From positions 1-58,582 of the forward strand of contig VHDE01000022.1 of NCBI GenBank assembly GCA_016871515.1: a stretch of DNA of 58,582 nt, written 5' to 3'. This stretch comes from Verrucomicrobiota bacterium. Lineage in GTDB: Bacteria; Verrucomicrobiota; Verrucomicrobiia; Limisphaerales; SIBE01. A program made the position numbers and the translations under genes. Under the pieces are notes generated by a model that was not told where the DNA came from, made no database searches, and was given only the letters and a program-made list of their open reading frames with translations. This document shows, piece after piece, positions 26,351-35,298 of the stretch (position 1 is the first letter of the stretch; the number at the start of each line of letters is the position of its first letter).

Positions 26351-26968
26351 ATGACCGCGAGTTTTTTTATTAAAGTTTTAATCATCGGGTTCTCAATCGC
26401 CGCTCCCGTTGGGCCTATTGGAGTTCTGTGCATTCGGCGGTCGATTGCTCAGGGGCCGCTGATAGGACTGCTCACGGGATTGGGCGCTGCGACGGCTGAC
26501 GCGGCTTATGGCGGCGTCGCTGCATTTGGGTTGACGGCGATTTCGGATGCCTTAGTTGCTCAGGCGTTTTGGTTGCGCCTCGTTGGAGGCGCGTTTCTCC
26601 TCTATCTCGGAATCAAAACATTCTTCGCGGCGCCACCGGCGGAGGGCGGCGCGAAACCAGCTTCCAGCTCGCTCGCCGCCTACCCTTCGACCGTTGTTCT
26701 AACTTTGACCAATCCGATGACGATCCTCTCGTTCGTTTTCGTGTTTGCGGGCTTAGGCCTGCAAACCAATTCAGAGAATTACGCCGGGGCAACGGTGCTA
26801 GTCGCCGGAGTTTTCTTGGGCTCGGCTCTTTGGTGGGTGTTGCTCAGCCGCGGAGCGGGGTTATTGCGTTCGAAGGTCACGGGACGATGGATGTGTCGTG
26901 TGAACCAAATCTCGGGCGCGGTTATCAGCGGGTTCGGAATATTGGCGCTCTGGAGCTTGCGCCGTTAA
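26351..26968 (+). CDS. LysE/RhtB family exporter
   Basis: 205 aa with six hydrophobic segments. The N-terminus FSIAAPVGPIGVLCIRRSIA (AxPGP-like signature) and the later YLGIKTF and TLTNPMTILSFVFVFAGLG match LysE/RhtB amino-acid exporters of the inner membrane. Divergent from prmC and overlapping the end of the DUF1501 gene by 4 bp (26965-26968), convergently. The transported amino acid cannot be predicted. A hydrophilic loop (AAPPAEGGAKPASSSLAAYP) separates the third and fourth spans. Confidence 0.88.
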   Translation: MTASFFIKVLIIGFSIAAPVGPIGVLCIRRSIAQGPLIGLLTGLGAATADAAYGGVAAFGLTAISDALVAQAFWLRLVGGAFLLYLGIKTFFAAPPAEGGAKPASSSLAAYPSTVVLTLTNPMTILSFVFVFAGLGLQTNSENYAGATVLVAGVFLGSALWWVLLSRGAGLLRSKVTGRWMCRVNQISGAVISGFGILALWSLRR

Positions 26969-28461
26969 CTGATGATTTCCCAAATCGGCTTGCCGTGGTC
27001 GATGTCGAGCCGCTTTCGTCCGGGCACTTCCAATTGGCGGGGATCAAGGCCCAAGAGATGCAGCGCCGTCGCATGGAGATCGGTGACGTAGTGACCGTCG
27101 CCTAACGCGTGGTAACCCAATTCGTCGGTCGCGCCGTGGACGGTCCCTTGTTTGATCCCGGCTCCCGCAAACCAAATGGTGAATCCGTGCGGATGATGGT
27201 CGCGGCCATCCTTGCCCCCGCCGCGCTGCTCCAAGCCAGGCGTGCGGCCAAACTCGGTGCAGAACACAACCAACACATCCTCCATCAAGCCGCGTTGTTT
27301 CAGGTCCTTCAATAAGCCGGCCACTGGCTTATCAACGCTCGCGCACATTTTCTCGTGATTTTCCTTGAGCTTCTGATGGGAGTCCCAAGTGCCGTAAAGA
27401 CTCGGATAAACCTGCACGAAACGCACGCCACGCTCGACCAATCGGCGCGCACAAAGCAGCCGTTGCCCCGCGAGCTTCGTTGAATCTTTGTCCATGCCAT
27501 AGAGACTCTGAATGGCGGCCGGCTCCTCTCCGAGGTTCATCACTTCGGGCGCCGCCATTTGCATCTTGAACGCAAGCTCGTAGGAGCGTATGCGGGCGCG
27601 CAACGTTTCGTCCTGCGGATATTCAACCGCGGCCAATCCGTTGAGCTTGGAAATCAGTTCGAATTCGTTGGCCTGTTCCTCCGCGCTGACGCCGCTGGGC
27701 CGCGTCCCAAACGGCAGAGGTTTCTTTGGATCGATGGCCAAAGTCACTCCGTTATGCTGCGGACCGAGATAATAGGCATCTACCGAGAAGCGCGTCGTCG
27801 AGTTGGTCGGACCTCCCAGCACAACGTAACTGGGCAAGTTATCATTCAAGCTGCCGAGGCCGTAGTGAACCCAAGAACCGATGCTCGGTTGCAATTCATC
27901 AAGGCGATGGCGTCCCGTATGCATTTGATTCTCCGCGAAATGATCGTTGTCGGTCGTCCACATGTTCCGGACGAACGCAATCTCATCCGCGCATGTAGCG
28001 AGATGCGGCCACCAATCCGTAATGCCAACGCCGCTTTGACCATGTTGCCGGAAACCGACCTGCATCGGGTAAATGATTGGATAGACATCGCGGATGTTGA
28101 TCGAGTCCGCAGGCACGGAACGAAACCGCTTCTGGTGAAGCGGCGAATTGACCGGGTTCTCCAGCGGTGTCTTGTCGAAGGTCAGGCCCGCATACTTGGT
28201 CAGAGCAGGCTTGGGATCGAAGGTTTCGACATGGCTATAGCCGCCGGAAAGAAAAATCCAAATCACAGATTTGGCGCGAGGCGGAAAGAATGGCTGCCCG
28301 GACGGCGGCAACCAAACCTCAGCAGCGCGCGACGAACGAACGATGCCGTCGCGATGAAACATCGAACCAAGCGCAAGTCCCGCGAAGCCCAAGCCGAAGT
28401 CCGCGAGAAAGGTGCGGCGATTGATGCGCCCGCACGGGCAGGGAGTTGGATTACTTTTCAT
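26965..28461 (-). CDS. DUF1501 (sulfatase-like) secreted protein
   Basis: Begins MKSNPTPCPCGRINRRTFL, with a Tat-like RR motif and a following hydrophobic segment (GLGFAGLALGSMF), so export through Tat is likely. The body has the DUF1501 features IWIFLSGGYSHVETFDPKP, FVRNMWTTDNDHFAENQMHTG and TEFGRTPGLEQRGGGKDGRDH, relatives of the alkaline-phosphatase/sulfatase fold. The frame opens to 28506; ATG at 28461 is chosen because it starts the Tat sequence (498 aa). In planctomycetes and verrucomicrobia this family is paired with DUF1549/DUF1553 proteins, as here (28705-31287), and both are thought to act on polysaccharides; the substrate is unknown. Confidence 0.9.
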   Translation of the reverse strand: MKSNPTPCPCGRINRRTFLADFGLGFAGLALGSMFHRDGIVRSSRAAEVWLPPSGQPFFPPRAKSVIWIFLSGGYSHVETFDPKPALTKYAGLTFDKTPLENPVNSPLHQKRFRSVPADSINIRDVYPIIYPMQVGFRQHGQSGVGITDWWPHLATCADEIAFVRNMWTTDNDHFAENQMHTGRHRLDELQPSIGSWVHYGLGSLNDNLPSYVVLGGPTNSTTRFSVDAYYLGPQHNGVTLAIDPKKPLPFGTRPSGVSAEEQANEFELISKLNGLAAVEYPQDETLRARIRSYELAFKMQMAAPEVMNLGEEPAAIQSLYGMDKDSTKLAGQRLLCARRLVERGVRFVQVYPSLYGTWDSHQKLKENHEKMCASVDKPVAGLLKDLKQRGLMEDVLVVFCTEFGRTPGLEQRGGGKDGRDHHPHGFTIWFAGAGIKQGTVHGATDELGYHALGDGHYVTDLHATALHLLGLDPRQLEVPGRKRLDIDHGKPIWEIIS

Positions 28462-28567
28462 AACGATGTGAACGGGCCCTCTCCTCATTCGACGGGCCAA
28501 GAGCACACATTGTGCAACTATGCTTCAATTTGAACCGGAGCATCCGCCAGACGTTCTTTTCCCTCCC

Positions 28568-28673
28568 CATGAACCTGAAGGCAGGGCGCGTCACTCCGTG
28601 CGCGCCGGGGATCGCCATGAAGCAAGTCTTTCGCGGCGCGCACGGAGTGACGCGCCCTGCCTTCAGGTTCATG
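28568..28673. repeat. Perfect 40-bp inverted repeat, family E
   Basis: Arms 28568-28607 and 28634-28673 are exact reverse complements over 40 bp, with a 26-nt loop. The stem core is GCGCGTCACTCCGTGCGCG. It lies between the paired PSCyt/DUF1553 and DUF1501 genes of one minus-strand unit, where it could act as an intra-operon RNA structure. A related but diverged element (ATGAACCTGAAGG then GTAGGGCG) lies at 56652-56737. The rest of the 28462-28704 gap is featureless to me. Confidence 0.9.
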
Positions 28674-28704
28674 CAAAGGGGCGCTTTCGGCGGCGTGCTC
28701 ACGG

Positions 28705-31287
28705 TTATCTCACCATCACAAAGTCGTTATGGTTGAACAAGGCATGAACGAGGCTGGCGCGAGCGCGAAGCGTCGGCGTGAGTTCCGCCTCCTTCTCTCC
28801 ACGTTTGGCGTCTTGGCCGCTCGGCTCAGCAGACTGCGAGCGGAAAAGTTCGTCCTGTTTTTGCAGAAAAGTCGCACACGCCGACAGCTCTTCCTTCCCC
28901 GGCGAACGCGACAAAACGTGTTCGTACGCGGTCATGATAAACTCAGCCGTATCGGTTTCCGGTCTCGACAACCGTTCGACCAGCCGCCGGCTCTGCCCAT
29001 GCGCCAATTCGCTGTTCGACAATGCTAACGCTTGTTGCGGCATCACCGTTCGCGTTCGCCGATAGCATTCGTTTGGATCAGGCGGGTCAAACAGCGCCGT
29101 AAGCTCGCCATGACCTCCGGCCTCTGGATGGCACTCAAAATAGAGGCTGCGCCTTGGCGACTTCTGCGTCTCGGCATTCGCCAGCGGATAGCCCCCCATT
29201 TTCGCATCGAGACCGCCCGCCAAGTAAAGGATGCTGTCACGCACAACCTCCGCTTCCATCTGCACTGAATTCATCCGCCAAAGCCATTGGTTCTCCGGAT
29301 CGCGTTTCGCATTGCCCTCCCCATCACCGGCAAATTGTCCCTGCCCTGGGCGACCAAGCACAGACGCCCTCCGATACGCGGCGCTCGTTACGATCAATCG
29401 GTGCAGATGCTTCATGCTCCAACCCGATTCGATCAATTCAACGGCCAGCCAATCGAGCAACTCGGGATGCGTCGGGCGGCTTCCATTGCGACCGAAATCG
29501 AAAACCGACTTGACCAAAGGCGCCTGAAAATGCCGGGCCCACATATGGTTTACCGCTACCCGCGCCGTTAGGGGATGATTGCGACTCGTAATCCACTCTG
29601 CTAAGGCTCGGCGGCGTCCGCTGCTTTTCGCGGGATAAATCGGACTGAGCGGCGTATAGGCAAGGCTGTTTGTTTTCAGCCCAGCTTCGGCATCGGCCAA
29701 TTCTTTCCGAGCTTTGGCAATTTGTTCTCGAGCCTGTTTCAGCGCGGCCTCTTGTTTCTCCTTGGCTTCTTTCTCTTTCGCCGGCGTCAATGCTGTCAGA
29801 TTTTGGCGGGCCGAAGCGAGCTCCTGTTCGGCCTCGAGCAAAGCGAACATGTTCTCAACCTCGTGCAATTTGGTTTTTGCGTGCAGAAGAGCGCTCTGTT
29901 TCTCGGCTCGGTTCGCCGCTTTGGCCAATTCGTTCGTGTCGTCCATCATCGAACCATCGAAGCGCGCAAGGTCTACGGAGATGCGCGCTTCTAGCGCTTC
30001 TTGATCAGAAACTGCGACGGCCAATCTATTGCTCGCCAACCTGAGCGCCGCTTCCGCAGCAAGGAAAGCAGCTGTCTGCTTGAAACGATCGGAGAGGGAG
30101 TTTGTTGAGCTCAACTGAGTCAAATTCCGTTGCGCAGAATTCCATTGCTTCTGTGACTCCTCGTGCTTTTCGCGTGCTTGATCCACGGATTTGACGTGCC
30201 TTTCTCGTTCGCTCTGCCGGATGAACGGTTTGCTTCCCGGATAGAAAACATGCGCCGGCAAATCAATGGCGCGGATGTCGACAGGGCCAGCACTCAAGAA
30301 CGCAGGAACCGCGGGTCCGACTGTTGGCTTATCGTCCGGGAATATCCGCTCGTCACCGTGCAAGTAAATGCGTGTTTGAGCGTGGAGATTCTCGTCGAAC
30401 ACGCTGACCGCGCCGTCTTTAATCACTTTGCGGAGAGTCGAATAATCATACTTTTGAAACGGGCCTGGATCCGGTTCTCCGGAGACGCGATCCTGCCGGA
30501 GGCCAAGCGGCTCGAAAAAGGCGCGGAATTGAAAGTACTCCTTCTGCGAGATTGGATCGTATTTGTGATCGTGACAATGGGCGCAATTCAGAGTGAGACC
30601 GAGAAATGCCTTGGCGGTATGTTCGACATTGTCGCGCATCCATTGGTTCGGATTGAGCGCATACCAATTACGCGCGAGGAAACCGGTCGCGATGGCAGCG
30701 TCCTCGGAAACGAACTCATCGCCGGCGAGCATTTCCCGGATCATTTGATCGTAACCTTTATTGGCGTTCAACGAGCGGACAATCCAGTCGCGCCAGCGCC
30801 AAATTTGCGGAGCGCTATTCCAGACATCGGGCACTTCCCGCCGCCCATACCAATCGCTGTACCGCCAGACGTCCATCCAATGGCGGCCCCACCGCTCGCC
30901 GTACTGTGGCGAACCGAGAAGCTGATCCACAACGCGTTCGTAAGCATCGGAACGTTGATCCGACAAAAACGCGCGAAGCTGATCGAGGGTCGGCGGCAAA
31001 CCGGTCAGGCTGACATAAACTCGCCGGAGCAAAGTGTGTTTGGGCGCTTCGGGCAACGCGGAAAGGCCCAGTTTTTCGTGCTCGGCGGCGATGAAGAGGT
31101 CAATTGGATTTACGTTCGCTGAACGTTCCTTCAGCATCGGCAACGCCGGACGCGTTGGTTTTCTGAAAGCCCAATGGTTCTGACGATCCGAACGAGGCTT
31201 CTCTTCTGATGGCGCCGAAATGGTGTTGAGGACCAGCGCGAGCGCCAGACACGTTCGCCGGAGAATTTTGGCGATGGACGTTGCCAT
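28705..31287 (-). CDS. DUF1549/DUF1553 (PSCyt2 + PSD1) protein with central coiled coil
   Basis: 860 aa from ATG 31287: signal-like N-terminus (LALALVLNTISA), PSCyt2/DUF1549 domain with SPQYGERWGRHWMDVWRYSD at about 126-145 and a heme-binding CAHCH at 235-239, then PSD1/DUF1553 with NHPLTARVAVNHMWARHF near 570-587 and SLYFECHPEAGGHGELTALF. Residues 360-537 form a long charged, Ala/Glu/Lys-rich helical segment (ALKQAREQIAKARKELADAE) inserted between the two domains, probably a coiled coil. The frame extends 92 codons upstream to 31563 into the broken kinase gene; I reject that extension. Located next to DUF1501, as usual. Probably periplasmic. Confidence 0.9.
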   Translation of the reverse strand: MATSIAKILRRTCLALALVLNTISAPSEEKPRSDRQNHWAFRKPTRPALPMLKERSANVNPIDLFIAAEHEKLGLSALPEAPKHTLLRRVYVSLTGLPPTLDQLRAFLSDQRSDAYERVVDQLLGSPQYGERWGRHWMDVWRYSDWYGRREVPDVWNSAPQIWRWRDWIVRSLNANKGYDQMIREMLAGDEFVSEDAAIATGFLARNWYALNPNQWMRDNVEHTAKAFLGLTLNCAHCHDHKYDPISQKEYFQFRAFFEPLGLRQDRVSGEPDPGPFQKYDYSTLRKVIKDGAVSVFDENLHAQTRIYLHGDERIFPDDKPTVGPAVPAFLSAGPVDIRAIDLPAHVFYPGSKPFIRQSERERHVKSVDQAREKHEESQKQWNSAQRNLTQLSSTNSLSDRFKQTAAFLAAEAALRLASNRLAVAVSDQEALEARISVDLARFDGSMMDDTNELAKAANRAEKQSALLHAKTKLHEVENMFALLEAEQELASARQNLTALTPAKEKEAKEKQEAALKQAREQIAKARKELADAEAGLKTNSLAYTPLSPIYPAKSSGRRRALAEWITSRNHPLTARVAVNHMWARHFQAPLVKSVFDFGRNGSRPTHPELLDWLAVELIESGWSMKHLHRLIVTSAAYRRASVLGRPGQGQFAGDGEGNAKRDPENQWLWRMNSVQMEAEVVRDSILYLAGGLDAKMGGYPLANAETQKSPRRSLYFECHPEAGGHGELTALFDPPDPNECYRRTRTVMPQQALALSNSELAHGQSRRLVERLSRPETDTAEFIMTAYEHVLSRSPGKEELSACATFLQKQDELFRSQSAEPSGQDAKRGEKEAELTPTLRARASLVHALFNHNDFVMVR

Positions 31288-31462
31288 ACCCCTGGATGAA
31301 ACCAAGTTTCGCCTCTGCACACAAGGCTCGTTCTTGCCATGGTGGATCTCGGTCATCTCGGCAACACCACGAATGAGAACGTGCGGCTCGTAGCTCGCGA
31401 CGAACTCTTTACCGCGGTAGGGCGAGGCTGCCGCCGAGCCGTGATTATTGCGGCCACATCGT

Positions 31463-34055
31463 TCATTCAAATCGTTGATCACGGCGCGGCATGGTGAGGT
31501 CGAGCAAGACCGCGCGAAATTGATCGGGCGTTTCGGCGAATCGGTCGGCGCCGTCGCGACCATCCGACGCTAGATGCACCAGGAACCCTTTGCGTTCGAG
31601 AATGCTGGCCGTGATCGCCCGCACGGACGCTTCATCATCCACGACCAGGAGAGATCCTTCGCCCCGCCCCGCCTCGTCGGCCAAGGCCGGGCTTGCCAGC
31701 GGCTCGGCCTCACCGGCGGCGCCCGGCCAGAGCAGCTGAAAGGTCGTTCCTTTCCCAGGTGCGCTCGTCACATGGACGGCGCCCTTGTGGGCGCGGACAA
31801 TGCCAAGCACGGCGGCCAGCCCCAAGCCGCGCCCAAGGAATTTGGTTGTGAAGAAAGGATCAAAAATCTGTTTCAGCGTTTCGGGAGCCATGCCGCATCC
31901 GGTGTCGCTGACCTGCAGACAGACATAGCCCCCCCTCGCTGAGATCGGCGCCCAAAATAGTTTGGGCGAGGAATATGTGATCTGCCTGCAACAGCGACGT
32001 CGCAATTCGAATCACACCGTCGCCTTCCCCAATGGCTTCCGAGGCATTGATCGCGAGATTTAGCAGGATTTGCCTCATCTGCGTCGTATCCCCAGAGATG
32101 GCCGGCAAGTCTTTCGCCAGATCCCAGCGGACGTCCGCTTTCTTGCTGACCGAAAGCCGGACCAGATCCATCGTCTCCTCTACTACAGTACTGAGATCGA
32201 AAAGCCGGACGTGAAACTGACCTTTGCCAGCGTAAGCAAGCATTTGCTTGCACAAGTCAGCCGCCCGCACCACCGTCTCATCGATTTGGTCGAGGCACGG
32301 GATCGCCGGAGAGTCAATCGGGATGTCCACCCGCGCCAGGCGGACATTGCCCTTCATCGTGGTCAGCAGGTTGTTGAAATCATGAGCAACGCCGCCGGCA
32401 ATCAGGCCAAGGCTCTCGAGTTTTTGAGTTTGCTGCAGATGATGGTCAAATTCCTCGCGCTCGGCCTCCGCTTTGCGAGCGCTGGTCAGGTCTCGCACCA
32501 GAACTGCCACCCGGTCCACCGTGCCGTCTGCTTGCCGCAAGGGAAGCCGGGAAAGGCTCAAGCTGACTCCGGGTTCTAGAGGATCGACAACCAAGGGGAA
32601 CTCCACATTCACTTGAGCTTCCCCATCATTGGCCACGTGTTCCGAGCCATCGTTCAGCGCTTTAGCTAAACGGGCTGGCCCGACGTCACGCACGGGCCGG
32701 TTGATCGCGTCCTCCCATCGTTCCAACCGCAGCAAACGCCGATGCGCGTCATTTAACATGACGTAACGGCCCGACCGATCCATCAAAAAGATCGCATCCG
32801 GCAAACGGTCCAAAAGTGTACGGAGCAGATTGCGCTCAGAACCCAGCGCGTTCTCGGCTTGCACCCGCTCGCTGACTTCGGCCTGCAACTGCCCGTTGGC
32901 TTCCGCGAGTTCGGCCGTTCGCTGTTGAACGAGCCCCTCAACGACCGCGGCTTGCCGGCGGACGCGGTATAAACGACGCGCTACCATGGCCGTCATGAGC
33001 AATCCTCCCACGAGAATGGCCAAGGGAGCTGAGAGTTGCGGCCAATGGCTCCAATTGTGGCCTCGGCGAAAGAAGAACGTCCAATTCAGCCCGCCGATTT
33101 CCAGGCTTTGCTTAACGTGAAAACTGCGACGCATTTGTTCCAGTGTAACCTCTTCAAGGGTCTTGCCGCCGTCGCGCGTGGCGCGCGAATACAACACGAC
33201 GTCGCGTCCCGATTCCCTGGCCGCCTGGCCGGTGTCGGTCATAATAACGTCCAGATCGAGTTCCTTAACCCGTTCCGCGATGCTGTCCATAAAAGGCTTG
33301 AACACGACCTGTGCCAGAACGCAACCCTGGGACTCGGCGCGCCGCTGTTCCACGGTGGCGGGCCGTAAGCTCGGACGATAGACTGGCACTGCGGCCATGA
33401 CGCCCCAAACCACCTTATTGGTATAGGGCATTTCCAAGGACGCCGAGACCATGACGTCTTGCCGGTCTCGCGCGCGATCAAGCATTTCCTTGAGGTTGGG
33501 GACACAAAGCAGATCATAACCCAAAACGCGTTGATTCCCGGCAAACGGGTCCACGAATTCGACCGGCAGATATTCAGGACGGCCATCGACCGGCGCCGTG
33601 CGGTTGCTTGTCATATCGAGGAGATCGCCCTCCCGAATCTGAAACCCAGGGAAGCCTTCGCTCCGAACGCGCGCTTCAAAGGCGTCGCGATCCGCGAGCC
33701 TGACGTGTGGCGCCCAGCCGAAGGCCTGCACGCCGCGCGTGCGAATCACCAAGTCCGAGAGCGCGTCGCGGAACTGGGCGCGAGTTAGGCCGGGATTATG
33801 GTAAAAGAGAGAGCGCAGCGTCCGCAGCACATCCTCGATCCCCATCCGGTGTTGGTTGAGTGAACCGAGGAACACCGCGACTTGGCGTTTAATCTCCGCT
33901 TCATCACGCCGTTGTTCCGCGCGCCAAGCAAGCCGGAAAGCCAGGGGTGACACCGAGATGCCCACCAGCACGACGAGCCAATGCGGCTGAAACCGGCTCG
34001 AACCGTCCGATTTCACGGGTGAAACACGCGACTGTTTTTTTGTTTCGTTGGGCAT
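31463..34055 (-). pseudogene. CHASE/PAS hybrid sensor histidine kinase, frameshifted and 3'-truncated
   Basis: Residues 27-45 are a membrane span, about 80-315 a CHASE sensor domain, 342-360 a second span, about 405-530 a PAS domain, then HisKA with the phosphorylatable His in GGVAHDFNNLL (558) and the N-box LLNLAINASEA (664-674). The frame then fails at 31929-31935, a run of seven C (G7 on the coding strand); six G would continue into VSDTGCGMAPETLKQIFDPF, GRGLGLAAVLGIVRAHKG (the ATPase G-boxes) and a receiver domain starting LLVVDDEASVR. The receiver also stops soon after its phospho-Asp (LLDLTMPRRDQRFE) and lacks its second half. A sequencing error or phase-variable tract could explain the first defect, not the second. 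31288-31462 has no gene I recognise. Confidence 0.85.
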
Positions 34056-34089
34056 TTGGCAAACGCTGTGTCTCCGAGATTAGGATACT

Positions 34090-34342
34090 GCTGCCGCAAT
34101 GGTTTCAACTCAGACAAAGCACAAGAATCACTCTTGGATTTGCTTAACCGAATGGCCGTGCGGCGCGCCAACCCTGCCACAAACCTTTGAATCTCGACGC
34201 TATTCTGGCACTTGAGAAAGGCGACGACCACGATGCATAGAGGAACGCTGGAGAATTGGCGAAGCTTCGCCAGAAAGAGTATCAACTCCGCTCGGCCTGT
34301 CACAACTCGAACAACTCTTTCTCGGCGCCGAAGAAGCAACAG
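34090..34342 (+). pseudogene. Degenerate coding remnant, unidentified
   Basis: Successive frames on the plus strand read SDKAQESLLDLLNRMAVRRA, then NLDAILALEKGDDHDA, then RNAGELAKLRQKEYQL, then LGLSQLEQLFLGAEEATASH and a stop, separated by stops or frame changes. The amphipathic Glu/Lys/Leu pattern looks like a decayed helical protein. I cannot name a family, and chance is possible. No start codon supports a current gene. This is the left part of the 34056-34646 gap; its right part holds repeat F and nothing else I can identify. Confidence 0.3.
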
Positions 34343-34498
34343 CTTCTCATTAACACCCTGCTTTAGCTGGGTGCCTGGCGCCGTTGAGTGTGTCAGAACC
34401 GTTTCAACGGTTTCGACAGTCTGTGCCAAACCGTTGAAACGGTTGTTGTCCTGGCAACGTGATTACACCCAGCTAAAGCAGGGTGTTAATCAGAAGCT
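34341..34498. repeat. Double nested inverted repeat, family F
   Basis: Outer arms 34341-34373 and 34466-34498 match over 33 bp with one mismatch (core CACCCTGCTTTAGCTGGGTG). Inner arms 34397-34413 and 34428-34444 are an exact 17-bp pair around AACCGTTTCAACGG. Two strong stems within 158 bp would fold into a cruciform or a long RNA rod. Confidence 0.9.
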
Positions 34499-34646
34499 TA
34501 TGCGCAAGTGGCTGGACGCATCCGGGGCATGCGGGCTCCATCTGCTAATTGTCGCGGTTCTCGGGTCGTTTGGTCATTGCACGTCGCCGCCGCGACGGCG
34601 ATTAAGTCTGTGTTTTGTTCACGACCCAAAGCCCTGCCGGAGTGCC

Positions 34647-34979
34647 TCAGCACTGGCCGCCGATGACATAGAGTTGGCCTGGACGAAATTCCACGAGACC
34701 GCGAAGCACTTCTGGCATTAACGGATGCGTGTCTTCGAAACGATTTGACCGAGCGCCCAAGACCACACTCGCGAAAGGAAGGTCTCTGATTTTCGCCTCT
34801 CGCGGGAGGCTTTTGTCCATCGTGACGAATACTTCATGCTTTGCGCCGTCGGCGATAAGGTGGAGAAGCTTACCGTTCTTAATCCCTGACCAACCCATCC
34901 GCGGGACGGTTTGAACTTCGTGGCCCGGGATGTCGTGACGAAGACGCGCGGGCAGGCATTCGTCCAGTAGGATGCGCAT
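34647..34979 (-). CDS. DUF5615 PIN-like toxin candidate
   Basis: Starts MRILLDECLPARLRHDIPGHEV and continues with TVPRMGWSGIKNGKLLHLIA and VTMDKSLPREAKIRDLPF; the early Asp (LLDEC) and the later TMDKS match the acidic residues of the DUF5615 (Mut7-C/PIN-like) family. 110 aa, full length. It begins immediately after the stop of the DUF433 gene (TGA then ATG), the standard antitoxin-toxin order for this family. Predicted role is an RNase toxin; activity is inferred from family membership only. Confidence 0.82.
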   Translation of the reverse strand: MRILLDECLPARLRHDIPGHEVQTVPRMGWSGIKNGKLLHLIADGAKHEVFVTMDKSLPREAKIRDLPFASVVLGARSNRFEDTHPLMPEVLRGLVEFRPGQLYVIGGQC

Positions 34980-35195
34980 TCAAACCGGTGAGAGTGAAAG
35001 CAATTTGCTGGCTTCTTCGAGAGGAGCGATGGCCTGTTCCCGCGTCACAGTCGGAAAATCTTGCAGAAAGTCCTCCAACGAGTCACCGCCTTCTAGATAA
35101 TCAATCAGTGTGCGGGCGGGAACGCGCGTGCCCCCGAAGCACGGTGTTCCGTTCATGATCTCAGGATTAGTTACCACCACCGACGTCTTCTTCAT
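34980..35195 (-). CDS. DUF433 antitoxin candidate
   Basis: Starts MKKTSVVVTNPEIMNGTPCF and has GGTRVPARTLIDYLEGGDSL and FLQDFPTVTREQAI, the complete DUF433 winged-helix signature. 71 aa. The frame opens to 35345, but ATG at 35195 starts exactly at the family's N-terminus. It directly precedes the DUF5615 gene without a gap, forming an apparently intact toxin-antitoxin pair. DUF433 proteins probably bind DNA and could autoregulate the pair; I saw no clear operator palindrome in 35196-35298. Confidence 0.85.
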   Translation of the reverse strand: MKKTSVVVTNPEIMNGTPCFGGTRVPARTLIDYLEGGDSLEDFLQDFPTVTREQAIAPLEEASKLLSLSPV

Positions 35196-35298
35196 GCGAA
35201 CAATTAAACCCAGCCCGGCGCGAATCACAACATGAAGCTTCAGTGGAGCTAGCATGTCGCTGGAGAAATAGTTTCTCCTGCCCCATCCGCGTCGCCAG

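Noticed and set aside
31288..31563. 92-codon N-terminal extension of the DUF1549/DUF1553 protein
   Set aside because: It overlaps the kinase remnant and precedes a clear signal-like N-terminus at 31287.
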